Source: Candidatus Wallbacteria bacterium (lineage in GTDB: Bacteria > Muiribacteriota > JAQTZZ01). Taken from it: a DNA stretch of 29,711 nt. Positions 14,553-22,306 of the stretch are shown one piece after another. Both the position numbers and the translations under genes were made by a program. The stretch spans positions 1 to 29,711 of the forward strand of contig JAQTZZ010000050.1 in the NCBI GenBank assembly GCA_028687545.1, read 5' to 3'. Numbering within the stretch: position 1 is the first letter of the stretch; each line of letters begins with the position of its first letter. Below the pieces are notes generated by a model, which was not told where the DNA came from, ran no database searches, and was given only the letters and a program-made list of their open reading frames with translations.

Positions 14553-15870
14553 AATCATCCTCCCCTCTTTCGATATCATCTTCTCCAAAATATTCACCAG
14601 TCTGGACCTCGACGAAAACCATGTCTGCAGCCCCTGTGTTCTGAATGCGATGCCATGATTTAACTGGAATGTCAACAGCCTGTCCGGACGCAAGCGGGAT
14701 TTCCCGGCCATCAAGCACCACTTTTGCCTGTCCCTTGATCACATACCAGTGTTCAGATCGCCGGAAATGGCGCTGTAAACTCAAGCGCTGATCAGGATAG
14801 ACAGTGATCCTTTTCAGCTTGTGATCCGGATTGTCGGAAATCACTTCGTAAAATCCCCATGGTCTCCGATTCCCACTGAAATCCTGCTGGTCGATTTCAT
14901 GCCTTCCAGCCTGATTGACAGTTTCAGCGCTGTGAGTATGCAGGCCAAGCCATTCCAGCAATTCGGCTATGTCTGCAGTAGCGAGGCAGATGCATTTGTC
15001 GGCACCGCCATAATACAGGTTGAGTTTTTTACCGTCAGAAACGCAGCCGTTGGAGAATACCACCTTATCGACATCACCCGTCATTTCATAGCTCTCTTCA
15101 GGCGCAAAAACCCATTCGTCGGAGCGGGCCAGCAATTTTCTCGGATCTTTCAGATCCAGCAGTGCCAGACCAAGGCGGTAAATACATCCGCTGACAGTTT
15201 TTTTTACGCCGTGATAAATAATCAGCCATCCTTTTTCCGTCAGGACCGGCGGCGGTGAAGCGCCTATTTTCCCGGCATCCCACCAGGCCCCGTCGCGTGC
15301 CGGAATCAGAAGCTGGTGATTCCCCCAATGTGTCATGTCCGGACTGAATGAGATCCAGATATGTGCGCCTGAGGATCCAGTAACAGGCCGATGCAGCATT
15401 GCCCATTGACCGTTGAATCTGACTGGAAACAAAGAGACATCCTTGTTTTCAGGCGGCAGTATGATCCCTTTGCGGTCGAACTTTTTGAAATCTCTGGTAC
15501 AGGCCAGGGAGACCAGGGGGCCGCAACTGGAATAAGAAGTGTAAACGATCGTCCATAATCCCATTTCTTCCAGATAAGTAATTCTGGGATCCTCTATTCC
15601 CCAGCTTTCTTCCGGATAAGATTCAGGACACTCCAATAAGGTGGGCTCAGGGTCAATCCGCCAGCCGGTAATACCATCACGACTTCTGGCTGCGGTCAGA
15701 TGAGAAATGCCTCTGCGATCCTCGGTCCTCATCAGCAGCAATGTTTCGTTTTCAATGCTGGTCGCTCCGGCATTGAAAACCGAATTGATCCGATACGGAA
15801 TGTCTTTGGCAGTAATCAGTGGATTCGATTTACAGCGGGTAAAAAGCTCACTGAAAGATTTAGCGGTCAT
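14536..15870 (-). CDS. GH130 phosphorylase fused to phosphomannose-isomerase-type cupin
   Basis: Residues 1-~315 of this 444-residue protein are a GH130 propeller (FNAGATSIENETLLLMR, WGIEDPRI with Asp94, NKDVSLFPVRFNGQWAMLHRP, IYHGVKKTVSGCIYRLG, YYGGADKCICLATA). Residues ~335-444 match the C-terminal cupin of type II mannose-6-phosphate isomerase/GDP-mannose pyrophosphorylase proteins (RPWGFYEVI, RLSLQRHFRRSEHWYVIKG, GQAVDIPVKSWHRI, GEDDIERGEDDYGR). The frame runs without a break through the join. GH130 phosphorylases release mannose 1-phosphate and the cupin acts on mannose phosphates, so the fusion makes metabolic sense. Whether the cupin is catalytic or only senses sugar phosphate is unknown. 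The GGGGGG before the ATG serves as ribosome-binding site, behind the promoter at 15887-15917. Confidence 0.9.
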   Translation of the reverse strand: MTAKSFSELFTRCKSNPLITAKDIPYRINSVFNAGATSIENETLLLMRTEDRRGISHLTAARSRDGITGWRIDPEPTLLECPESYPEESWGIEDPRITYLEEMGLWTIVYTSYSSCGPLVSLACTRDFKKFDRKGIILPPENKDVSLFPVRFNGQWAMLHRPVTGSSGAHIWISFSPDMTHWGNHQLLIPARDGAWWDAGKIGASPPPVLTEKGWLIIYHGVKKTVSGCIYRLGLALLDLKDPRKLLARSDEWVFAPEESYEMTGDVDKVVFSNGCVSDGKKLNLYYGGADKCICLATADIAELLEWLGLHTHSAETVNQAGRHEIDQQDFSGNRRPWGFYEVISDNPDHKLKRITVYPDQRLSLQRHFRRSEHWYVIKGQAKVVLDGREIPLASGQAVDIPVKSWHRIQNTGAADMVFVEVQTGEYFGEDDIERGEDDYGRAK

Positions 15871-15886
15871 TTTCCCCCCGGGCGGT

Positions 15887-15917
15887 ATAATATGATACAG
15901 AAATTTGAGTCTGTCAA
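15887..15917 (-). promoter_or_regulatory. sigma70-like promoter of the GH130-cupin/GH130 operon
   Basis: On the minus strand a perfect TTGACA (15912-15917) and a near-consensus TATTAT (15887-15892) are 19 bp apart. This puts the transcript start about 10 bp before the gene's ATG at 15870. The spacing is slightly long and the leader very short, so it is offered as likely, not certain. Confidence 0.45.
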
Positions 15918-16183
15918 ATTTTAGTAGTGTGCAGCCAAATATTTAACCGAAGCTTTGATTTGTGGCGGGTCCTGCACAACAGTTACTTTTGTGCCGAGCA
16001 ACGCGAAGGGATCAAAAGTTACTGTTGTTCACCCCACAAGGAGCTCTTTAACTTGCAACGGAAAATTTGCCATACTCAAGATACTAATATATTACATCTA
16101 CCTAGTAATTTTTTCCACAGAAGAAAGCACCCGGTAAAAGATTGTTCCAGGTTTTTATAGATGGACATTCAGGAAAAGTGTTC
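15918..16183. other. intergenic region without a gene
   Basis: The whole gap 15871-16183 (313 bp) holds the promoter at 15887-15917 and the hairpin at 15977-16027. Short plus-strand frames across it are produced by the hairpin repeat and have no ribosome-binding site. Nothing else is recognised between 16040 and 16183, which is AT-rich. Confidence 0.6.
15977..16027 (+). repeat. 15-bp-arm hairpin with GAGCAACGCGAAG loop core
   Basis: Arms CAACAGTTACTTTTG (15977-15991) and CAAAAGTTACTGTTG (16013-16027) are complementary at 14 of 15 positions. The 21-base interval includes CGAGCAACGCGAAG. A partial outer stem (GGGT near 15967-15970 and ACCC near 16031-16034) may extend it. The loop core is shared with the hairpin at 13350-13396 (opposite strand). 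No T-run follows. Confidence 0.75.
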
Positions 16184-17539
16184 CTACAGACTGTTCAAAA
16201 ACCCGCTCCAGCCAGTCTCTTTATTGAAATCCAGCTCTGAATATTCAGGGGCAATTTTATCCTGATAGATTTCCGCTTCACTGCTGGAGAGGGGAAGCAG
16301 CAGAATGGAAGTGGCGAATCCGGGATCAACCTGGTGGAAATTGTCACAATGCTTTAGTGCCGCGTTTTTCAGGCCTGCGCTGATTCTGTCTTTGATTGCT
16401 CCAATCTGTCTGCCGAAATCCGTTGATGCCCTGTCTGTCGAGGAGGCTGCCTGCATTTCGAGTCCGCTCAACAACGATTCCAGATCCACATATGCGCATT
16501 TCCCTGAGGAATACTCATAAAAAAGGGGGCATCCGGTCCTCACTTCAGCCAGATCACGCCTGAGATCGGCACCTGGAGCGGAAAGCCGGGCTGTCAGGCA
16601 ATCGGTCAGTTCTCTGAAATCGGGAATCGTCGAGCGCAGTCTGGATAAGTCCCAGCAGGAAATTTCGAACTGGGCACCCGGCATACCATTCACCAGGATC
16701 ATGTTTGTGTTTCTAATGCTTTCATATACTGCAGTCGCCATTTCGAGAGGCTCCATGATCCCGTTTCTCCGCTTCAGTTCATCAAGGAAAAATGTATCAA
16801 AAAAGTCCTCTCTCTGCTTTGGCTTGGAAAAACCGGCCTTCTGGGTTGTTTCTGTGGCTATCATATAATCGAAAAAGCTGCTGAACATGGTCGCGCACTC
16901 GATCCCGTTCATCAGGCAGGAACGGAAAGCCAGGACATCGATTTTTTTGTCGCCCAAGACTTTTTGCAGGCAGGATGAAGCATCAGACATCGAAAGCGAA
17001 TCATTATTTCCATAATCAATCCCGAAAGAGCGGCTTTTTTCAAAGCTGCCAGGGCCTGAGGTGGTCAGGACGCCTGTGCCGTGGCCCTGGATGAAGAGCA
17101 GGCGATGTTTCGCAGGGTACTGCATGGCCCAGGTCAGAAAATCTGCGAAAACCGCGGGATCACCCATGTTCTGATTTGGCAGAACAGCCCGCACCTGCAG
17201 TTTACCGTCGGCAAGACAGTATCTTTTGGACTGGAGATTGTGGCAATGGCGGTAATCCACCTGCGCCACCACATGCACGAATTTTTCAAGACTTACATCC
17301 AGCATGTCTACCAGCTCCTGGATGAAAAAAGTCTCCAGAGGTTCCCCGCCTTCCAGTGAACTGTAAATCATTACACACCACTCTGTCTGCTGCTGTTCTT
17401 CAGGTGACACTTCAGAAGTCACTTCAAAAGATTTCAGAGCTGTAGGAAGGTCATGATCATAGATCAGCTGCATGATGCTGGCGGAATGGCACTGGAAAAA
17501 GGCCATGATCAATGCGATTATGGTGATTCTGCTGAACAT
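16184..17539 (-). CDS. exported clostripain-family (peptidase C11) cysteine protease
   Basis: The 451-residue protein begins with a signal peptide (MFSRITIIALIMAFFQCHSA). The catalytic core follows: EWCVMIYSSLEG (~53-64) is the usual first strand; LLFIQGHGTG gives candidate catalytic His153; and DVLAFRSCLMNGIECA gives catalytic Cys208. This is the His-Cys dyad arrangement of clostripain-type C11 peptidases, which cleave after basic residues. YIDYG-type and ETTQ-region motifs (IATETTQKAG) also fit the family. ATG at 17539 follows GGAGG with good spacing. The location would be periplasmic or extracellular. It stands alone, with about 300 bp to the GH130 operon; the substrate is unknown. Some relatives self-process, but no processing site can be fixed here. 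Confidence 0.88.
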   Translation of the reverse strand: MFSRITIIALIMAFFQCHSASIMQLIYDHDLPTALKSFEVTSEVSPEEQQQTEWCVMIYSSLEGGEPLETFFIQELVDMLDVSLEKFVHVVAQVDYRHCHNLQSKRYCLADGKLQVRAVLPNQNMGDPAVFADFLTWAMQYPAKHRLLFIQGHGTGVLTTSGPGSFEKSRSFGIDYGNNDSLSMSDASSCLQKVLGDKKIDVLAFRSCLMNGIECATMFSSFFDYMIATETTQKAGFSKPKQREDFFDTFFLDELKRRNGIMEPLEMATAVYESIRNTNMILVNGMPGAQFEISCWDLSRLRSTIPDFRELTDCLTARLSAPGADLRRDLAEVRTGCPLFYEYSSGKCAYVDLESLLSGLEMQAASSTDRASTDFGRQIGAIKDRISAGLKNAALKHCDNFHQVDPGFATSILLLPLSSSEAEIYQDKIAPEYSELDFNKETGWSGFLNSL

Positions 17540-17678
17540 TTTGTTTTTCCTCCAGACTTCAATCCTGATAATCTAATAATGCAGGAATTAACCGGTGAAT
17601 CCAGTTACAATCTGCTGCAGAGACATGAACGGGGAATATGAAATTGATCTAATGTAGGGTTGCACATGGGTTTTAATC

Positions 17679-17761
17679 TGTAGGGGCAACGCTCGCCGTT
17701 GCCCGTTCTCCCGTTGGAGAACCGAATTATGGTTCGGGCACCCGCAAGGGGTGCCCCTACA
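17679..17761 (+). repeat. BIME-like two-hairpin repeat, copy A
   Basis: The element is bounded by a perfect 10-bp inverted repeat, TGTAGGGGCA (17679-17688) and TGCCCCTACA (17752-17761). Each end is itself a hairpin: GGGCAACG/CGTTGCCC on the left, GGGCACC/GGTGCCC on the right. A second copy lies at 25341-25428 in reverse orientation, with arms 28-29 of 30 identical and an unrelated middle. It sits upstream of the DJ-1-like gene. Confidence 0.85.
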
Positions 17762-17823
17762 GGATTTATTCTCCAGCCCGTTTATGATAAAATTGTGGAA
17801 ATCAACCGTTTAAAGGAGAAAGC

Positions 17824-19293
17824 ATGACAAATAAGATCATTGTACTGTTTCTGGTTGCGCTGTTCTCGTTATGCCTGCAGGCAGCAGGACAAGGTATAAA
17901 TGTCCTGATAGTAGTCACAAGTTATGACGGACTCCTGGCCCCAGGGCATTATACAGGTTACTGGGGTGAAGAGCTTTTTACGCCTTATGAGATATTCAAA
18001 TCTGCCGGATTCAACGTGACACTGGCATCCCCGAAAGGCGGCAGGCCTCCGCTTGATCCTGCGAGCAGCAATCCGGAAATAGATCAGCTGGTCAAAAGCT
18101 GGAAAATGCGAAAGACGCTGGACCGGACGATACCTCTCTCTGAAGCCAGGCCGGAAAATTACGATGCAATGTTCATTGTAGGCGGGCACGGGGTGCTGTT
18201 TGACCTGGTCGACAACAGGGATCTGGCGCGAGTGGTGAGAGGCATGGCTGCAAAAGGGAAGGTGATTTCAGCTGTCTGCCACGGCCTTGCAGCTCTGGTA
18301 AACATCAAAGGAACAAATGGTTTACCCATACTGGCCGGCCATGAAGTGACCGGATTTTCAGCAGCTGAGGAAAAGGCAGCCGGCCTGCTGGAAGCTGTGT
18401 CTGCCTCGCCGCTAAAGGATCAGCTTGAATCCAGGCTGAATGAAGTCAGCGGTGGCGGATATTCCTGCGGTCCGGAATGGCTTCCCAAAGTGACTGTCAG
18501 CGGCAACTTTGTCACAGGACAGAATCCTGGATCCTCTAAATTGACTGCCCTGACTGTCAAACAACTGCTGACCAGGACATGGTTCGTAAGCACTGCCTCT
18601 AAAATCCAGATTTGTTATTTTGACGGCTTTACTCCTCAGGCAATCACTCAGTCTGATAAAAAGACAGATCTCATACCGCTGCACACTGACAGACTGCCAG
18701 AAGTCAACAAATGGACTCTGTCTGATGCGCTGGCATCCAGATTTCCCCTTCCCGTATATCCGGAACCTGATAAGCAATTCGTGCTTCTGAAGTATTATCA
18801 ATATCCGGCAGCTTTCGATTTAGGGAAAACAGTCAAAGCTTTCTGGGAACCTTTCGATCTTGGCAGCGCCTATCCAGGAACTTATCTGCTTTCCACCCTT
18901 CAAAACCCTGGTAATGTCCTGATCAAGAGAACAGCCATCGGATCAGTAAAGAGACAATTCGGGGATTTTTCCATTTCCCAGGATGAACTTGATTCCCATA
19001 TTCCGTATGCCTCGATTTTCATCTCAACTGTAGGAAGCTTACCAGAAGGACTGTCCGCTCTGCAGCGGAGGGACTGGTATATCAAAGGTTTGAAGACTTT
19101 CCGCGAAGAAATCTGTGCCTTTTTTTTCAAGAATGAAGCAGTGAACGTGGGTCAGGTCGCTGCGATTCCTCCTGGTTTTTTCCCCCATCCTGAAGGCAAT
19201 CAAAAATATGTCGCCGGATTTCTGCCGATCTATTACAAGAAACAAGGTGAAGCAGGATACAGAGTTTTTGAAATACTGGCCTGGGGTAAGTAA
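17824..19293 (+). CDS. exported DJ-1/PfpI (Hsp31-like) protein with unassigned C-terminal half
   Basis: This 489-residue protein starts with a signal peptide (MTNKIIVLFLVALFSLCLQA). Residues ~25-250 form a class I glutamine-amidotransferase-like DJ-1/PfpI domain: VLIVVTSYDG, GYWGEELFTPYEIF, FIVGGHG and the nucleophile elbow ISAVCHGLAAL. Candidate catalytic residues are Glu49 or Glu50, Cys152 and His153, the arrangement of Hsp31-type glyoxalase III/deglycase chaperones. Residues ~250-489 (KIQICYFDGFTPQ ... YRVFEILAWGK) match nothing I recognise and include a Pro/aromatic-rich end. AAAGGAG precedes the ATG. DJ-1 proteins are normally cytoplasmic, so export and a doubled length are unusual. It converges on the STAND ATPase gene through a shared terminator. 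Confidence 0.83.
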   Translation: MTNKIIVLFLVALFSLCLQAAGQGINVLIVVTSYDGLLAPGHYTGYWGEELFTPYEIFKSAGFNVTLASPKGGRPPLDPASSNPEIDQLVKSWKMRKTLDRTIPLSEARPENYDAMFIVGGHGVLFDLVDNRDLARVVRGMAAKGKVISAVCHGLAALVNIKGTNGLPILAGHEVTGFSAAEEKAAGLLEAVSASPLKDQLESRLNEVSGGGYSCGPEWLPKVTVSGNFVTGQNPGSSKLTALTVKQLLTRTWFVSTASKIQICYFDGFTPQAITQSDKKTDLIPLHTDRLPEVNKWTLSDALASRFPLPVYPEPDKQFVLLKYYQYPAAFDLGKTVKAFWEPFDLGSAYPGTYLLSTLQNPGNVLIKRTAIGSVKRQFGDFSISQDELDSHIPYASIFISTVGSLPEGLSALQRRDWYIKGLKTFREEICAFFFKNEAVNVGQVAAIPPGFFPHPEGNQKYVAGFLPIYYKKQGEAGYRVFEILAWGK

Positions 19294-19319
19294 GACACTG
19301 AAGTCACCCGGGTTTTCGG

Positions 19320-19348
19320 AAAAACGGAATTCCTTAATTCCGCTTTTT
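19320..19348. terminator. bidirectional intrinsic terminator
   Basis: CGGAATT (19325-19331) and AATTCCG (19336-19342) form a perfect 7-bp stem with a 4-base loop. On the plus strand TTTTT follows (19344-19348); on the minus strand the complement of AAAAA at 19320-19324 gives TTTTT. It can serve both convergent genes. The TAA stop of the minus-strand ATPase (19334-19336) spans the loop and the first base of the arm. Confidence 0.7.
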
Positions 19349-21580
19349 CGGCAGGCGCTTCCTGTACCAGAGGAATTCATCCCTGAACTTCTTCCTGGCT
19401 TTTTGAGGGAATTTCCCCATTATTTTCCTGGCTTCCAGGAGTTCCATCCTGGCTGCAGCTGAATTCCTGCTCAATCTGTACGTCTGAGCAAGGAAGTAAG
19501 AAGTGAATGCCTTGAGTTTGGGATGTGACCCTTCGGAAGCGTATTTATTGATTCTTTCCAGATCTGAGTGAGCTGTCTGAAGATTACCGGTGATCAGTCT
19601 GAGCAGGGAGTAATAAAATCTGGTCCAGGACTCAGCCAACTGGTCGCCTGCAGTCTGGAAAATAAAGAGAGCGGCTTTGAAATGGATTTCAGACTGGCTG
19701 AAATCCTCCATTCTCATGAGCAGTTCGCCCAGCTGGCTGTGCATGTAACCTGTAAGAAAAGTCCAGTGATTCTTTTCCGCCGATTCCAGGGCAGTCATTT
19801 TTTCTTCCAGAGCTTCAGCGTGTTTTCCGCTGAGAAGAAAGATTTCTCCGAGCAGATTGCGGCTGAAAGCCAACCCCTGCTCATCGCCGATGATTTTCTG
19901 TTCTTCCATAGCCTGTGAAAGATAGCGTCTGGCATGTGCAATATCCAGGAGTTCGACACTGAACAGGGCCAGGTTGAACAAGGCAGCTCCATGCAAAGAT
20001 CCGCTCTTATCCCTGTAGATCCGTTCGATTTTCAGCGTCAGGTCAAGGGCCTGTTTGAAATTTCCCCTGTAATACAAAAACATTGCATAATCGGAATAGT
20101 ATCTGGCCAGGCGGATATCCGGAATTCTCGTCAGGTCCTCCGCTTGGATCAGGGCATGTAATTCAGCCGCACGGGTAATGTTTCCGAGCCGGCTGTGGCA
20201 GGCGGCAAGATTCGACAGCAGGTTGAATTGCATCCTTATGCAGTTGTCTGAATTCAGATTACTTTCATAACGTTCAACTGCTTCGTTTAGCCGGGATTGA
20301 AGCTGAAGTGATCTCGCCTCAAGGATCTTCCTTACTCCGGCATCGGCTTTACTGATGAACTCGTCAGCTTTTTTGAAATCTTTGCTGTGCATCAACAGCT
20401 CGGCGCGTGCTTCAAGCAGTTCTGCCCTGCGATGGTCCGACCATTTCAGGGTTTCGTCCAAAAGGGTGTCCAGACCGCTGATGAAATTTCCCAGCATAAA
20501 AACTCCGTCGCAAAGGCGCAGCAGTAAGTCTGCAGACTTCTGATGCTCGTTCAAAGTGCGAAAGAGGCGGCAGGCTTCCATCAGAAGCCTGGGTCTGAAG
20601 GTCCTGGAGGAAGAAAAATGCTCGGCCAGTTTAAGCGTGATGGCGCTCAATTCATGGAAGTCCATCATGGAAATTACTAGAGGACGGAGCAGGTCGTGAA
20701 AGAAGACTTCTGCCGAGCGGGTTTCCAGCAGATATTTTTCCGAAAGCTTCTGAAGCGATTCTTTCGCTTCAAATGAGAGAGGAAGATCCCCGGGTGTCAC
20801 TGGATGGTTTAAAAGAGAAAGCTGCTTCAGGATTTCGCGCTCTTCAAGATCCAGTTTCAGCCAGATGATGTTCATCAGATGCTGCTCACGTTCGAGCGGA
20901 AAATCCGGATCTGAAAGCAGAGAATGAACTGTGACTTCTCCGCTGAGCAGACTGCTCAAAAAGAGTTTAAAAGACAAAGGAGATCCGCCGATGTAGGAAA
21001 AAAGCAGCTCGAACTGTTCTGCGCTCAGGGCAGCAAAGCCATGCTTTTCAAGCATCCGGGTCAGAAGATTTAAAGACGATTCCCGGGAAAGACAATTCAG
21101 CTGAAAATTCAACAAAGCGCTATACTCGCGCGGGTTAGGCCTGCTGCTTGTCATGAAAAGACGGGACTGCCTGAATCTCAACAGGCAGCTTTCGATGAAG
21201 CCAGCCCTTATTTCTTCAGGCAGGAACTGGCAGTCGTCGATAATGACTGTGTACATTCTATTTTCAATAAATTCGGCCAGAGTCAGCAGATTTTTATCTG
21301 CGTTTCCAGTCCATTTATCGCCTGACATCTCTCTGATGGCCTGAATGATCTCAGTACAGAATTCCGCTTCACCTTCACCTCTATAGGCGCGTGTCCAGAG
21401 CACTCTTTCAAAGCGTGCCTTTTCCTGCGAAAGCCGGTGAGCCAGGTCTAATGCCAGAGTGGTTTTTCCAACTCCGGCCTGGCCGGAAATCAGAATTACA
21501 CGTTTTTTTGGCAGCAGCGACATGATTTCAGAGATTTCATGTTCCCTGCCGGAAAAAAAGGGTGATCTGGAAGGCAGCAT
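19334..21580 (-). CDS. STAND-type P-loop ATPase with C-terminal TPR repeats
   Basis: The 748-residue protein opens with FFSGREHEISEI, typical of STAND ATPases. It then shows Walker A GQAGVGKT (33-40), Walker B YTVIIDD (~110-116), a sensor-like MTSSRP (~143) and GGSPLSFKLFL, the GxP motif of the NB-ARC/winged-helix part (~203). From about residue 330 to the end, helical TPR-like repeats dominate (for example ALDLTLKIERIYRD and EALEEKMTALESAEKNHW). STAND proteins are signalling switches whose repeats sense a ligand. No effector or DNA-binding domain is attached, so it probably works through a partner. There is no signal peptide. It starts 6 bp after the stop of the TPR gene, with AAGGAAG overlapping that stop, so it is the last gene of the operon. 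Confidence 0.85.
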   Translation of the reverse strand: MLPSRSPFFSGREHEISEIMSLLPKKRVILISGQAGVGKTTLALDLAHRLSQEKARFERVLWTRAYRGEGEAEFCTEIIQAIREMSGDKWTGNADKNLLTLAEFIENRMYTVIIDDCQFLPEEIRAGFIESCLLRFRQSRLFMTSSRPNPREYSALLNFQLNCLSRESSLNLLTRMLEKHGFAALSAEQFELLFSYIGGSPLSFKLFLSSLLSGEVTVHSLLSDPDFPLEREQHLMNIIWLKLDLEEREILKQLSLLNHPVTPGDLPLSFEAKESLQKLSEKYLLETRSAEVFFHDLLRPLVISMMDFHELSAITLKLAEHFSSSRTFRPRLLMEACRLFRTLNEHQKSADLLLRLCDGVFMLGNFISGLDTLLDETLKWSDHRRAELLEARAELLMHSKDFKKADEFISKADAGVRKILEARSLQLQSRLNEAVERYESNLNSDNCIRMQFNLLSNLAACHSRLGNITRAAELHALIQAEDLTRIPDIRLARYYSDYAMFLYYRGNFKQALDLTLKIERIYRDKSGSLHGAALFNLALFSVELLDIAHARRYLSQAMEEQKIIGDEQGLAFSRNLLGEIFLLSGKHAEALEEKMTALESAEKNHWTFLTGYMHSQLGELLMRMEDFSQSEIHFKAALFIFQTAGDQLAESWTRFYYSLLRLITGNLQTAHSDLERINKYASEGSHPKLKAFTSYFLAQTYRLSRNSAAARMELLEARKIMGKFPQKARKKFRDEFLWYRKRLPKKRN

Positions 21581-21586
21581 GAAGCG

Positions 21587-22306
21587 CTACTTCCTTACTG
21601 TATTGCCGGGTTTGAATCTCAGCAGTTCTTCCGCCAGTAACCCCGACATTTTCCTGACAATTTCCAATTCACTGTTCGCTGAATTTCTGTTATTTATGAT
21701 CAGATACAGTTCATACATGTTTTTATGCGGCAGCGGATCGTGAGGGTTGAGCTGGGCTGCTGCTTTATATGCCTGGATAGCCTCCGGATATTCATGAAGG
21801 TCATAGCAGCAGTTACCGAAATTATACGCCGCCTGATAATCAGCTGGATTCAGTTCCAGGGCGCGAGCATAAGATTTCCTCGCTTCTGAATACAGTTCAA
21901 GCTTGAAAAATGCGTTCCCAAGATTATACCAGGCTTGTTCGAATCCTGGTGAGATGTCTATGGATTTCTGATAGGCTCCGGCTGCGTCTGCGAATCTATG
22001 CTGGTCATAAACAGCATTGCCCAGATTATACCAGGGCTCAGCATATTCCGGATCCAGCCCGATAGCCTTTTTAAAGCAGGCGAGGGCCATCGGATAGTCA
22101 AAGAGAGCGAGACGAGCGTTACCCAGATTGTTGTAAGCTGCAGCTGAAGGGTATGCTGCAATGGCTCTCTCATAGGCCAAAGCGGCTCTGGTATAGTCCC
22201 CCTTTGAATACAGTTGATCTGCAAGTGTGAGATCCCCTGTAAATTCATCAGCCCTTGCACCTGAACAATACAGAATGAAAACGAGCCCTAACAGCTTGAT
22301 CTTCAT
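21587..22306 (-). CDS. exported TPR-repeat protein
   Basis: The 239-residue protein has a signal peptide (MKIKLLGLVFILYCSGARA) and about five canonical 34-residue TPR units. Each carries the A.YNLGN / Y..A...Y..A..L.P pattern (for example AEPWYNLGNAVYDQHRFADA), and the hydrophobic spine is well kept. A C-terminal helix (SELEIVRKMSGLLAEELL) ends the protein. TPR arrays act as protein-protein docking surfaces; here in the periplasm or at the outer membrane. Its ATG overlaps the stop of the ChaN-M1 gene by 4 bp, and the STAND ATPase gene follows 6 bp later, so the three are one transcription unit. Confidence 0.88.
   Translation of the reverse strand: MKIKLLGLVFILYCSGARADEFTGDLTLADQLYSKGDYTRAALAYERAIAAYPSAAAYNNLGNARLALFDYPMALACFKKAIGLDPEYAEPWYNLGNAVYDQHRFADAAGAYQKSIDISPGFEQAWYNLGNAFFKLELYSEARKSYARALELNPADYQAAYNFGNCCYDLHEYPEAIQAYKAAAQLNPHDPLPHKNMYELYLIINNRNSANSELEIVRKMSGLLAEELLRFKPGNTVRK

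Noticed and set aside
21930-21950. tRNA T-loop-like GTTCGAATCC
   Set aside because: It lies inside a TPR codon frame (PGFEQAW), with no acceptor or anticodon arms around it.
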